Shown piece by piece: positions 22,001 through 34,510 of a stretch of DNA of 64,000 bases. This DNA comes from Lepidurus packardi (taxonomy: Eukaryota > Arthropoda > Branchiopoda > Notostraca > Triopsidae), in contig JAKZAN010000001.1 in assembly GCA_023053545.1 (NCBI GenBank), positions 6,282,565-6,346,564 of the forward strand, written 5' to 3'. The translations under genes were made by a program, and so were the position numbers. The notes under the pieces are model-generated. The model had not been told where the DNA came from. It saw nothing but the letters and a program-made list of their open reading frames with translations, and did no database searches. Within the stretch, counting starts at the first letter, position 1. The number at the start of each line of letters is the position of its first letter.

Positions 22001-25000
22001 TGGGAAACGCCCTATATTGCCTATCAAGGATTATGAGCAGTCGCTGCATGAAGAAGGCGAAGACTTGCATCATGTATATGATTACAGCACAGTCAATGCA
22101 TGGTAAGATGGAAAAGATTATAGTCCAAGTATTGAAGAGCCTAGTTAACAATGCAATTTTGAATTAATCTAGGTTATACCACCCCGTGAAGAAGTTTCGG
22201 TCAACAGACAAGTCTAGTGACGGTGAAAGGATCGTGAAGCCCGTTACCGGGCTTGGTTTTTCCCATGATCTTACTGCCATCGGTCTTCCGGTAACTCCCA
22301 TTCAGTCAGTAAGTAAAGATTTCTATAGCCTTTTCGAATGACAAGTACTTATGAGCTTCCTGTGAAGGATTTGGCAAACAGGTTTTTCTTGCTTTATGAA
22401 GTTGGAGTAGTAAGAGCCGAGGCTATCTAGTGCCTCGGTTCAAAGAAAAATGTTTAAATTTGGAAATCTCTTTTTAATAATTGTGAATTCGTGTGGCTTT
22501 TAATTTTGGTTTTGTTTTTTTGTAAGGAAATTTTAAAATAACCGAAACTTCTATGACTTATTTTTAAATAGTTCTCTAATTGTATGCTTTTTTTCGAAGA
22601 TGGATATGGACCGATCTGACCCGTATGATTTTGACGAAGAACATGGTGAAAGTCGCAAACGGAAACGGAAGAGGACGGTTTACTTGAAGGCGAAACTGAA
22701 GGCGGCGAAGGTAGTCCATCCAAACCAGTCAACACCCAGGTTTCTTTATTCACCAAGGAAGGTCTTTCAGTGTCTTACAGAGATCTTGAGAATATTTTTG
22801 ACAACTCAGATGAGACAAGCAATGACGCGGTAAGTTGATACCTTCTTAGGACACGACGAGAGAAAGAGTTGAGATTGTATTACAATCCCCATTTAGTTTC
22901 CTGCACCGACTCCTCCCGGGTCGAATAAGCCTGCTGGTTTACCGGAAGACACAGCAGCGTTGTTGCCGAACACCAAGCTCCTTACTCACAACAGCAATCT
23001 CAAAACAGTCCTCAATCCTTCGCCTAGCAACCCTCACAATAACGTTCACATCTTGGGAGCAGCGGAGTTGTGCAAGATGTTCCCGACTCCTCCTTCCCAC
23101 GAACATCCCATGCAAAGTCCAATGGGGGTTGGCAGTTTGGATTGCATAATTGATGGAGGAGGAGTAAGTGATGGACTCGCCTATCAGCTGACTAGCGTCA
23201 AGTTAGAACGAGGCGGTGAATCTCCTGTGTATGTTTCACAGGATCTCGTCAAAGTACGTTTGCATTTCACTATATCTCCCCTTCTCTCCTTTTTTTCCGT
23301 GTGAAGACGGGCAAAAGTAGTCGATATTTGGGTCTTTCTTAGCGTTTTGGTTCCAATTTCATTTCATTACTTGTCTTAGCTCCTATTTAAACTGACTCCA
23401 CTAGTCGAACACTAATGAACTATGTTATATATCGTAGGATTGGTCCTTTGTGTACAAGCCCCCAGTAATGAGCAAGTTCTTGGGTTCAGCCAAGTACGCG
23501 CCTTTACCTTTGCTGCCATCGCAGAGTTTGCCGCCCTTGCCGATGCCATCCAACGCAGTGTACAAGCCTTCCTGGCAACAAAACAAAGAATCTGGAACGG
23601 GTTCGAGCAGCAGCCACGCCCATACAGGCCCTTCCCACGCGCAATCCACTTCGCAGCCGAACACCTTACCCTTGACTATCAAGGAAGAGCCTCAGCAGCA
23701 CCCGCAACGTCTTGTGTCCCGCCCCATAGCTCCTTTGACCCAGTTCCCGCCTTTGAACTTACCCCGCACTCCAGCTCACTTTTTCCCCCGACCACCGATG
23801 CCTTCACCATACCACAGTGATCCATGTGCTTCGCCGGCGCCTATTCATCCCCATCAGTCTCCAATGACACTTCCCTCTCACGCACTTCACCGTCCCCCTC
23901 ACCATGGTCCAATGCAGCCTGAAGCCTCACCTCCTCTCCCAGAATCCCATGGTCTGTTAGTGACGCTTCTGTTGGGCGATTCGCTCCTCAACTTGTTCCG
24001 CGATCACAACTTTGACTCGTGTGCGTTGTGTGTGTGTAACGCAGGACCGAACTCGGTGGGAACCTTAAAAGGTGCGGATTATCATTTGTTGCCCGAAGGC
24101 TTAAAAGCGAGGACGTTTTACGAGGAAGAGAGCCTCAAGTGCAATTGTGGGTTTAGTGTAATTATGAACCGAAGACTGGCCCACCGTGCGGGCCTCTTTT
24201 ATGAAGATGAAGTGGAGATTACAGGAGGCAATTTAACCCCTGATCCCGAACCTGCGAGGAAAGGATCTTTATTGCGCATCACCCAATTTTCTTCCAGCAG
24301 TTCTACCAAGTCAACCCGCGTATTGGATGCTTTGCCTTGGTTTGGGCTTGCCATTGACCACGACAAGGATTTGAAAGATCGAGTCGATTGCACGATAGCG
24401 GCCGTGGCTTGCAATGCAGCTCTCATCGATTCCATTCCGCAACCCATTCTGGAGTTGTTGAGAGAACAGTGTCTTAGCTTGCACACCAACACGTCGCCGA
24501 TTTCTCGAGCTGCTGCCCTCCATTATCACCATGCCAACCATGCTCCTCTACACTTGCTGGAGTATATTGATGGCTGCGACGTGAGCAAAGCTGTACTTCA
24601 GTCTGTCATTCTTCCGCCCGAGCCCAAATTTACGTATCCGCCTCACCCAGCCACGAACCCTTATAGCATGGGACCAAATTACGGTAACGTGGTAGCCAAG
24701 ATGGAACTGGCGCATGTTCCCTCGACAAGAAATGCTTCTTCCTCGGCGGCTGTGGCTGTAGCCAACACGCGAACAACCATGCATAGGTGGCCATTCTTGC
24801 AAGTGCCCGGACCGTCTGCGACACAAGATATTATGCGTGTCATGAAGGGACTTCAGCCTTTGCTACAAGATGCGATACAAAAGAAAAGAAGAGCTGGATT
24901 GTGGGAAGCAACTTACACGGTGTTGGGACCTTTAACTTGGAGGCAGTTTCACCGAAAAATGGCTGCAAGAGGTATACAGTTCGTTACCTTTGTAATCTTC

Positions 25001-28000
25001 TTTTGTGTTAGTTTTGCCTGAACAGTAGGAACTCTTTTTATGTCTTAGTTTTACTTATCGTATTCAGTGCAAGTATAAATGTTTCTTGCTGTATGAAAGC
25101 TAGCTTACATCTATTAGCTAATGGTTTTTGTATTATTATTAGGTACCGAAGATCAGTGCGAGCCACAACCTATTCCACTTATTGTGGCTGGTTACGACCG
25201 GGATTGGGTTACCTTAGCTCCATTGGGTATTCCTCACTGGGAACGATTGCTCTTGGAACCCTATACGCCACCGCGTGATGTTGCATATATTGTAGTGTGT
25301 CCGGACGTAGATTTCATTTCGGGGAAGACCAAGGCGTTTTTCAAAGAGTTATCTGCAGTGTACGAGGTGAGTCATTTTCAGAAGTGCTTGGAAGTCTAAA
25401 ACCATGTTTTTTAATACCTGTTTGTTTTAAACTAGTTATGCCGACTGGGACGTCACGTGCCCATTACGAAAGTGTTGAGGGATGGTTTGCTCAGAGTGGG
25501 CAAATCGGCTGCAGCCAACTTGGCGCAAGAACCCATTGAAGAGTGGTTTACCGCTATTGGGGATTCGCCTGTTGCTTCGATGTTGCGTTTATATGCTCAG
25601 GCAAGATTTATTTTTATGTGAATTATTCCCGAATTACTTTTTACTGATATTTTTGTATTACTTTACTGAATTATTACTCTAAAAAAAGAATGTGTCATTA
25701 ACACGTGCCCTTTCGTTTGAACAGGTTTGTAGGCATCAATTAGCACCTCATTTGAATACCTTGTCGTTGGACCGCACTTTGTTGGAGCCAGCCAGTAAGG
25801 CGGCCATGGGCGCCTCCACCTCCCATGACCTCTTTAGCCGACAGTCAAGCTTTTAGCCAACCTTCTCAGCCTTCGTCTACTCCACCTGGTCAGAGCACAC
25901 ATAGTGGACAGCCTGGTTTGGATGGGAAACCTGCTTCTCCCAGAACTGAGTCTTCAGGTAAGTTTTATTGCGTTTCACTAATGATTCAATTGATCGAGTA
26001 CTTTCTATTTGTAGGTGAAGACGGAGGCCCGGCTGTGTATGGAACGGGTATACCTTTGGATACGGATGACGATGATGCTGAACCCCCGGCCATAGTGATT
26101 TACTTGGTAGACCCCTTAACACTAGGCTCGGATGACCCAGATTTGCATCGATTGGCCGCCATAGGCTTATTGCGCTGCTATCACCATATGCTCAGTTTCT
26201 TACCTGACAGTGTACAAAACAACATTACGTTACAGGTAAACTCTGATCCTGTGTGTGATGTGGAGACATCTTCATGTTTGGTGTGCTTTCTTTTCTATAG
26301 TTAATCTCGGTGGAAAGCGTAGTGCAATTGGGTCGTGATTCGGCAGGTTCTCATCAAATGGACCAGTTGCGCGGTCTAGCCTTACACGTTTTCTCCCAGT
26401 GCCGTAAAACTCTCATACATTCGTCTCCTGCCAAATGTTTGACTGGCTTAGGCCCAGCTGCGAATTTGGACCAATTCCTCAAAAACGAAAGACGTAAAAT
26501 TATATTTTTCTAATTTTATTGTGTTTGTATTCCTTCTTTCCGTGGTTAGTATTGGTACAAACCTTAGTGCTGTTGGGGTTGTTTACCAAAATTCTGCTTC
26601 GTCTTTTTACAGGAAAAGAATCGTGCCCTTTATCATCTGCAAAACCCCTCCCTACATTTTGGCGCCACTTAAGGATAAACCCAGCGATTTGGAACATAAT
26701 GCTGCTTCCGGTCCAACCTTAGGCCCCACATCGGGCAGAACGGACAAATTTTCGGTTCTTTACGTCAGTTACTGTCTGTCTGAAGACCAAAGATGGCTTC
26801 TAGCCGCTTGCACTGACGAGAGAGGGGAAATGATGGAGACCGTAACCATAGGAATCGACATTCCTCACAGGTAAATTAACCTTACAAGTATTCGACTTCG
26901 AAATTTCAATTCTACTTTCTTTCTTTTTTTAGATCTAGACGGAAAAGAGTTTCTGCCAGACGATTTGGCTTGCAGAGACTCATGGATTTTATTCTTGGAG
27001 TTATTTCCAGTACTGTCCAGCCTTGGAGACTTGTCATTAGCAGATTGGGCCGAATGGGCCATGGGGAACTGAAGGGTATTTGACAGTTTCCTTCAAATCA
27101 CTTCGAACTCATCACTAATTGGATTTAGGTTGGAGTGCCTTGCTTAGTAGAAAGTCTCTTATTCGAACGTCAAGACACTTGGCAGAGTTGTGCAACACTT
27201 GTTCACTGTCACAATTGTCGGAAGGTCCCATCTTGCTTTCGGCCTGTTTGGTTTCGTTGGAGCCAGATTCAACTTTGAGATTAATGCCCGATCAAGTTAC
27301 CCCGGACGAGCGTTTTGGGCAACAATCAGCCAATTCTTCCTTGTCAACCCCTGAAGATGCTTCCTGTACACATATCTTGGTGTTTCCCACGTCTGCAACA
27401 ACCACGGTAAACAATAATTTGTATTTTTAGCAAAGACTCTAATGCGTACTCCAGTCGTCTCAGACTACATTTCAAGAACAACATATGAATGTTCCGGGCC
27501 TGGGAGACGACGAGCTCTTTCCGCCGTTGAATGATGATATGGGAGACATGGGTGATGATTTCGGTATGGGTGATTTGGGAGATATCTTTTCTTCGTGTAA
27601 TTGGCCCGAGACGGAAGCAAATGACAATGATAATGATGGCGATATGGGATTGGGTGGAAATATGGGACTGGGAGACTTGGGCGGCTTGGGAGGAATCGGC
27701 GGAGATGGAAATGGAGGTGGATCTCTCTCACCTTCGCGTAAGATGGGAGGACAACGCGGTATGAGATCTGGCTCTCATCCAGACTCGCCCTCGAATCACA
27801 TGGGAATCGGTACATCTGGAAGACTTAGTCCACAGAGGGTAAGCTATTTGTGGTTTAAGGTGATTGAAAAAGTCTCAAAACTTGTTTCTCTTTTGCAGGG
27901 AGCCGGTAATCAAGAGCCAGCTGAAGAAGTCGGCACATTATTGCAGCAGCCTCTGGCTTTAGGCTACATGTTATCGACTGCACCCACGGGGCCAATGCCT

Positions 28001-28360
28001 TCCTGGTTTTGGGCGTCATGTCCGCAACTAGCTTCTACGTGCCCGGTGTTTTTGAAATGCGCCCTGCATCTGCATAGCACGTCTGTGCAGCAAAACTCGG
28101 ACGATTTCCTTCAGCAAAGCACAACTGCCAAGATGCATCCCTTGGATTCTCAGTTTACGACGGATGTGCTAAGGTTTGGACGAGACCTGTTGCTAGTGCA
28201 TTATTCTCATTTGACTTTTGTATTTAGGTATGTAATGGAAGGTTACAATGCGCTGTCTTGGCTTGCTATGGATCCCAAGTCTCGAGACAGAAGGTCGTGT
28301 TTGCCAGTTCATATTCAATTGTTGGTCCAACTGTATCACACATTAGCGGCCCTGGTTTAA
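19092..28360 (+). CDS. MED13: Mediator complex subunit 13 (skuld), 5' end lost in gap
   Basis: Nuclear scaffold that links the CDK8 kinase module to core Mediator. The first visible exon encodes '[18 protein letters not shown]', then '[16 protein letters not shown]', '[13 protein letters not shown]', 'LPLTPPSSP', '[16 protein letters not shown]', '[14 protein letters not shown]', '[11 protein letters not shown]', a zinc-binding-type '[12 protein letters not shown]...[11 protein letters not shown]', the MID/PIWI-like half ('DAIQKKR', '[11 protein letters not shown]', 'CRHQLAPHL', '[11 protein letters not shown]', 'LTGLGPAA') and the C-terminus '[20 protein letters not shown]'. Exons read: 19092-19165, 19245-19477, 19542-19739, 19795-19896, 19965-20281, 20467-20700, 21309-21467, 21538-22102, 22173-22308, 22600-22829, 22897-23253, 23438-24971, 25143-25365, 25436-25600 (GC donor), 25725-25957, 26015-26235, 26301-~26493, then less certain joins to 28,360. 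One-base shifts near 20,042, 21,391, 22,652 and 25,806 break the frame and lie mostly in or next to homopolymers. The stop is intact. Confidence 0.93.
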
Positions 28361-29705
28361 CACGAAAAGTTGAAGAGATGCAGCCAATTTATGGGTGGAA
28401 ATTAACTAACGGTAATAGGAATTGATTGCTGAATAAGAGCCGTTTTGAGGACGGCTTTGCCCAATACTCAAGCTAGAAGTGACGAAATGTTATATGGGTT
28501 GTGCAAGAGAGACAGCGAGAAAGACGAAACATTCGCGAGTGCAGCTTGTGTAAGCCCTAGATAGCATTAAAAGGGCAATTTGCATATTAATTTGTGCGCA
28601 TTGTGTACAAAATGTAATTATCTACATCTCATAGGGACTTATAGTTAAACTTTGGTGATGGTAGACACCTTTACACTTATGGACATGAACATAGGAACGA
28701 GAACAGCGACAGCCTATTCGAAGTCGCGAATTATAATATTGGCTTATGGACCGCATATGCACTTTCCCCCGTATATATAGAGATATGTAACTTCGGACAC
28801 ACCATGTTACGGCTCTGTAAGATGTATTTTCTGGCCGAGGGCTTTTTTCATTTTTTTCTTCAGATTATTTTTTTCTCCTTTCGGTTTGTCCCGAGTCCTA
28901 TGCCTATTGAAGCCAACCGTGCTATTTATGAGACTGGGAAACAAAGTTTAGTAACAAGCATTTTAGATAATGTTGAATTTAGTTATCTGTACAGAAGTTT
29001 ATTAGCCAAGAAGTCTGTTATTAAACCGTATTTTTTCCTGCTGTGTCCTTTGAAAAATACTGGACATCGTGGTTTTGTACAAAGAAATGACATTTGATAG
29101 TGTATCGAACATACAACTTAAAACTAACATTGTCACGTCCAATATTTAAGATTTACTTTTCATAGTTCGTCAAAACTTCAGTGAAAGCCAAGCAAATGAT
29201 GGCAAACCGCTATCACGCTAACGTTGGCCCGATTCAAAGAAAAAGAAAACTCGGAACCTCACGGTTTAATAAGTACACGTCTACTTGCTATACGTACGCA
29301 TGTTCTAAGCGCAACCATAACTCCTATAGCTATAAACTTTCTTATTGTGTTTAGTGGAAAGTTCAACTGGTTGGGTGCTAAATTAAGAAGCGTGGGTTGC
29401 AGTAATTCATTCCTGTGTAATTATGTCAGGCAACTAAACTGCCTTAAACATGCAGCGCCGAAACTAATTATGTTCTTCGAGGTTATGTATAGTGCATGCC
29501 TCTTCTGACATGGAAAGAACCGTACTCGTAAAACATCCAATAGTATGCAGTTCGTCTTAAAAGTCAACTCAACCCTAATTGTATTATTATTGTTGAGTAT
29601 TGCTTCCTGCTTTCCTAAAACCACATTTCAAGTTAGCATTTCTGCTGAGCAAAGGTAATTTTATTGGATGGTAAAGAGAAATTACAACTTTCACTTAAAC
29701 TCTTT
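28361..29705. other. MED13 3' region and intergenic spacer
   Basis: Probably contains the MED13 3' UTR followed by spacer to the convergent glutaredoxin gene. Open frames here (for example 28,804-29,097) have no recognisable content. No RNA gene seen. Confidence 0.5.
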
Positions 29706-30155
29706 TTAACTTGACTGCAACAACTTCTGCAATTTCCCTTCTTTATGCAACTGTCTAGTCTCAGTGCCACCACCTATGCATTTACCGTTAACAAATACTC
29801 TTGGAACCTATTAATAAAGCTGGTATAACCCATAGAATACCACATTTTTCCGTCTTACTGTTGTGGCTCCAGTCATCTGACCTAAAATAGTCTGCATTTC
29901 CTTCCCTTGGGAATGATGATCCAGCTCTACAACTTTGAATGTCTGTCCTAATTCTTCAAACACCTACAAATAATAAACTTCAGTATTAACGTAAATTCCA
30001 AACTTGCTCCTTACTTTCTTGGCCATTGTACAGTACGGGCACTGAGTTTTCGAAAATATCATGACTTTATGCTCACGCACCATTTCTTCGATGGTAGCAC
30101 CAAGGGGGTTACTCATTGTAATTTCTGATGGATTAACGCTTATCGATCCACCCAT
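29706..30155 (-). CDS. GLRX2: Glutaredoxin-2-like dithiol glutaredoxin
   Basis: Glutathione-dependent oxidoreductase reducing protein disulfides and glutathione mixed disulfides. Three phase-0 exons, 30155-30015, 29963-29859 and 29807-29706, give 115 residues. Motifs: active site CPYC in 'MIFSKTQCPYCTMAKK'; the glutathione-binding TVP cis-proline motif, split exactly by intron 2 ('TGATT' then 'VPRVFVNGKCIGGGTET'); and the C-terminal 'RQLHKEGKLQKLL'. These match animal GRX2 better than GRX1. The start 'MGGSISV' has Gly at 2 and Ser at 6, a possible N-myristoylation signal, and I see no mitochondrial targeting peptide in this form, so a cytosolic or membrane-associated isoform is likely. Introns are 51 bp each. 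An alternative upstream first exon cannot be excluded. Confidence 0.93.
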
Positions 30156-31174
30156 CCAAGTACAAAAACGGAGCTGAACCTACGATGGCCTTTAATGCTG
30201 TTTCGTAATGTTAAAAATTCGTGGAGCAATTTGTTTAGCTTGATACTAGTGACACCGGCTGGCCTGCCTTATCACTACATAGAGTGGTCTGTTTTTGCGA
30301 GGGAATTAGGCTATAGTTCATTGGCGAAACCGGAGCGACAGGAATATTTTAAAGGGATTTTGTACTAACAGATAAAGATAGAGTTCCATAGTGTTTGTCC
30401 GGACCAGAATTCCATTTTGTGTAAACTGGTTTTTCGTGTTTAAGGGGGAATAAGGTTTCAAAATGAAAAAAAAAATGGTATAGAAGAGACCGAACTATAA
30501 GATAAATATGTTATAGAAGAGACCGAACTATATTCTGGCTCAAAAACCCTTATGTCAAGTATGCATATTAACCGATAATGAATTATTTAGTGTTTAAGCC
30601 ATGCATCAAGCGTTACCCGCATAGTCGGAACCGCCTCGTGCGGTCGGGGATGACCTCTCGACTGCGAAGCCGACCCGAAACTTTCCCAGAGGCTCTCAGT
30701 TGCGGGTCCCGGCCCGGCAGGACGGTAAGCTTTAGCGATCGCGCGAAGAAAAAGTCACTATATTATGATGTGACTTTTTAAGTTTTTAGTTTTTTTAAAG
30801 TTTTTAAGTTAAGCGAGCAAGACAAAAGTTTTAACTTAAGTAGCTTCACGTTCGACAGTGGGTTCTTTATCCGCCAAGGTCGATTCGCGTGCGTTGAACA
30901 TGTGCGAGAAACGTTCACCGTATAGACTTTATAGGCTTTTACATTCACCGCAAAAGGTTTGTGTTGGCAGCCTGTGTCAGAACGCTGCGTTTCTTTGACT
31001 TATGTGTCTGCATAAATCTCGTTTCATTTGCAAACTACATACAAAGACAAGTCTGTCCCGGACTCTGTGCCGAAAAGACACTAACAAAACCAAGTTAGTA
31101 TAAACCAAACTATGGCGTGTGATTATTATTTTGATTTCGCCACTAAACTCTTTTTGAGAATTTTTTTTTTAGTA

Positions 31175-31245
31175 ATAGTTAACTATAGTTTTTAATAATA
31201 GTTAACTATTATTATTTTAATAATAGTTAACTATAGTTAACATAA
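31175..31245. repeat. Clustered palindromes 'aatagttaactatt'-type
   Basis: 'tagttaacta' or a close variant occurs three times in about 65 bp, separated by A/T spacers such as 'ttttaataa', so the stretch can fold in several registers. No associated gene. Confidence 0.7.
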
Positions 31246-31914
31246 GTGAAGATGAAGCTACTTAAATTAAAGCAAAATATTTAGACATCAGCTTCTGATC
31301 CCGCAAGAGAGCACACATAGCGAGTATCTTCCACGGATGGTACAAGACCGACTTTTCTCGAGACCAAGATAAGATCGAGACAAGTCGCAAATTTTCAGTA
31401 CTAAGACGACACCAACACTGCAACTTCGAGACCAACACCACGACAACACCGACCAAAAATCATCGAGACCAAGACCGGTGTTGACTCGGATTAGCATTTG
31501 ATTTATAATTGTAAAAATAAGAGAATTACAAAAAAATGATACTTATTATGGCACGGTTTTGACTTCCATTTAGAGTTGATATTGGATTCGACACTTTGGG
31601 GTTGCATACACAGAGCAGTGAAAGAAGGTAACTCTAGGATATTTTTACATTTTACGGGGTATTTCGCGAACTACGCGAAACAGCGCTTTTCACTTCAAAA
31701 GTAAAATTCCTATCAAATAGAATAACACATATCCTGCTGTAAAACTGTCAACCTTGAAGTACTGTACAGTATTTCCATGTTTGCCGGCGTGCAGCAGCAT
31801 ATAGGGCAGTTTAGTTACAGAAGAGCGGAAACTACTGCAAAGTTCTTTGCATCAACTCTATTCGTCTTCTGAATTCAGTTCCTATAATTGTCAGTGTTTA
31901 CCATGTAACCTACG

Positions 31915-32022
31915 GACGGACGTGAAGACGTGTAACACACATGAAGTGAAGACATGAAGTAACGGACGTGAAGACATGTAACGAAGACGTAATTACCATG
32001 TAACGCACGGACGTGAAGACAT
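31915..32022. repeat. Short minisatellite 'acggacgtgaagacatgtaac'-type
   Basis: Four to five imperfect copies of a roughly 16-25 bp unit built on 'cggacgtgaagacatgtaa', with truncated copies between them. No coding potential. Confidence 0.65.
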
Positions 32023-32482
32023 GTGTATTTCAGCGCCACTTTCCAGTTCTCGTCTCATAGAAGCGGAATACGCTACACTACCACTCAAAGACAACGGCAA
32101 ATGAAAAACCAAGGATCCGAATCAGAACAAGGGTAGAAGAGACTGGCCGAATTAAATTACTTATTGCCGTAAATTTACACTGCAGAAGAACGCCTAATGA
32201 GGAAAAGTACTAGTCGGATGAGGTTAGGAATAACTGTGGAGTAGTAATTCTCTTTGACAAGAATCACTAAAAGGAAAACTTCACTAACAGAATGTCAACC
32301 CAAGAAAAACTACAAAGTGTTGTCGATTTCTGAAAGAATTACGTTAGGTCGAAACCACGTTGCTCATAGTGGCTGGCAATACAAGGCTAAGGAAGGAAAT
32401 GCAAGGCACTTGGCTATATACAGGCACATGACACAAGACTAGAAGAACAACAAACTTAACTGTTTCAGTCTTTTTTAGTCCT

Positions 32483-33233
32483 TTACTTCTTCTTCACAGG
32501 CTTGGCAATCATTTGTCGCTCTCTTTCAAGAGCTCGCTCTCTTTCCTGCTCTCTGTGCAACGCCTCTTTTTCCTTAATCTGCTGCAACTTCATGGCTCGT
32601 TTCTAAGTCAATAAATACAAGAACTCAATACATAAAACAAACACGGGCATATTTGTTTCGATATAATCAGTAATACCTTGACTCTCACGGCGCGTTCTTG
32701 TATGGCACACATCTCTTTCTTTATGTGCCCTAGTTTCGTCAGGTAAAGTTTCGTCATAGAAGCCATTTCTAATAGATCAACCTTTTCTTTAACGTCATCG
32801 AATCTTTGGTTTTGCTTCGCTATCTTCGAGAGTAATGTATCTTGCTTCACCCTAGAAGGGGATTAAGTTATACAGCTGTAACTTTTAAACCTATATGAAA
32901 ACCACTTTACGTGAGTTCGCCTAAAAGACCTTCCACTTTTCGGACGTCAGGCTCATAGGTATCCAGTATTCCATTGGCTAACTTTAGAACAGCAGCTCCC
33001 AAAGAGTTCGTCGCAGACGTTTGCGAAATGAGAGATTCAACTGACATACAGGACTGCTGTCTTCCATACGGGACTTTATTTGCTACTAACAATGTTTTTT
33101 CTTGAGGAACAACAGCAGGAACACCCTCCTGACAAACATTACAATTCGCAACTGCTGCTTTTTCAGGAACTTTTAGGAAACAAGGTGTTATTGTAGCATC
33201 GGAATCGGTCACAGGATCGGCAAGGTCGGACAC
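32483..33233 (-). CDS. BLOC1S6: Pallidin, BLOC-1 subunit 6
   Basis: Subunit of BLOC-1, the cytosolic complex for sorting cargo to lysosome-related organelles. Three exons: 33233-32911, 32851-32677, 32602-32483. The N-terminal ~75 residues are poorly conserved. From 'LANGILDTYEPDVRKVEGLL' on, the protein follows the pallidin pattern: heptad-rich coiled coil 'DTLLSKIAKQNQRFDDVKEK', the 'YLTKLGHIKKEMCAIQERA' helix, then the charged tail 'KRAMKLQQIKEKEALHREQE' and 'ERQMIAKPVKKK' before the stop. No in-frame ATG is visible: 33,233 is a GTG codon. An ATG at 33,252 would be in frame if one C of the CCC run at about 33,234-33,236 were extra; alternatively an upstream exon joins at the acceptor near 33,257. 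Confidence 0.88.
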
Positions 33234-33257
33234 GGGTTGCAGTGTTTTCCATAATGT

Positions 33258-34510
33258 ACTGCTATTAACACGAACTTAAAATTCCCATTATGAGCACTAA
33301 ATGAACGGTTATCTATTTCCAGGACTTGGCTCGTTTGTTTTGATTAGCGAATGTTCCAAACACGACACGACCTTTACCGCCTTTGCAGCACGCTAAATCA
33401 CGACTCACTGACAGCTATAGCCATCTGTCGAGCTGGGATAAGTTAGTTTCAAAATCTCGTGGTCCCGATTCTGAGAATGGGAATTTACATGAGTGCGGCA
33501 ATTTCACAAGCTCTAAACTATACAGTATTGAACGAGACAACCACTCAATGAGTCACATATTCTCTTCTTAGAAAATTACGATAATATTTGGAATAAGGGA
33601 AACAGCGTTTAAAAATCACGGAAAGGGTTGTATGGCAACTTTCCGTGTGTTTGCGAGAAGAGTTGCTATCCATATTGGCTGACAGCTTTTTATTAAACGA
33701 ATAGTTGCCATAACTACTTTTTAGTTACCAGCTCTTTTAGTTACCCACTGAGTAAGGCATGCAATAAGGCACCAAGACGATATAATACACAAATAACTAA
33801 CAAGGAGGACCTGCCAAAAACGCATCACAACGGCAGACGCTGTATAAAGCTGTCACTTGCCGTATTCTGTGCCAGAACTCCACATAAAGAGACCCTTCAT
33901 TTGCTAAAAGCCACGTTGACGTCAAGGAACACATTGACGGGCACCTGCATTACGCCTTCACGCCACCGAACAGAAACGAGATTCAGTCAGGCTCTTAAGT
34001 GCTCAACGAACAAATTAAAGGCGGATTTGGACAGAGCGACTGCAATATTTTAATTTTCTTGCCCTCGTACAAAGTTAACCTCACCCTAGCTTTCTTGCTT
34101 CCTACCAATTTACCTTAACATCTTCTATATGTAATCAAACAAATAAAAAAGAAAAATCAGCGGCAACAAACCTGTTCATTCGCTTATTGCGTTACTGCCT
34201 AGGCAACAAATATCACAGGAAGTAACAGGGCTTCAACTCCCACCTACCATCAACTTCCTCATCTTTAGAACAATTCACTGCAAAGTGATAATTGCTCTTG
34301 TAGTGATGAAATAAAAACGAGTTTTGAACTGATTTTTTTCACCTCTATACTTAATACAGAAGATTTATTGATGCTCTTGCCTTGCGAGGCTATGGTCAAT
34401 TTCACAATATCCCTACTAAAGAAAGTAAAAAATCAGTGCATGTTCGAAATGACCCAAATATCTTCGCAAACATTATATGTTCCTAGCGTCTCTTCGTAAC
34501 GAATGACCAC
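33258..34510. other. Intergenic between BLOC1S6 and RBM42
   Basis: About 1.25 kb, no supportable gene. It should contain the BLOC1S6 promoter and, at its upper end, the RBM42 3' UTR. Open frames such as 33,383-33,571 have no recognisable content. Confidence 0.5.

Larger units (their letters stand above)
30156..32482. other. Intergenic, minor repeats only
   Basis: About 2.3 kb with no supportable gene. It contains a short direct repeat around 30,478-30,533 ('agaagagaccgaactata' twice), a GC-rich ~110-bp stretch near 30,625-30,735 unlike its surroundings, a cluster of GTTAAC palindromes (31,175-31,245) and a 'gtgaagacatgtaac' minisatellite (31,915-32,022). Small ORFs at 31,262-31,497 and 32,254-32,442 lack recognisable content. 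Confidence 0.5.

Noticed and set aside
31262-31497. Two overlapping Cys/Ser-rich minus-strand ORFs
   Set aside because: They arise from a CAACACCGACC/GAGACCAAGAC-type low-complexity stretch; no signal of selection on either frame.
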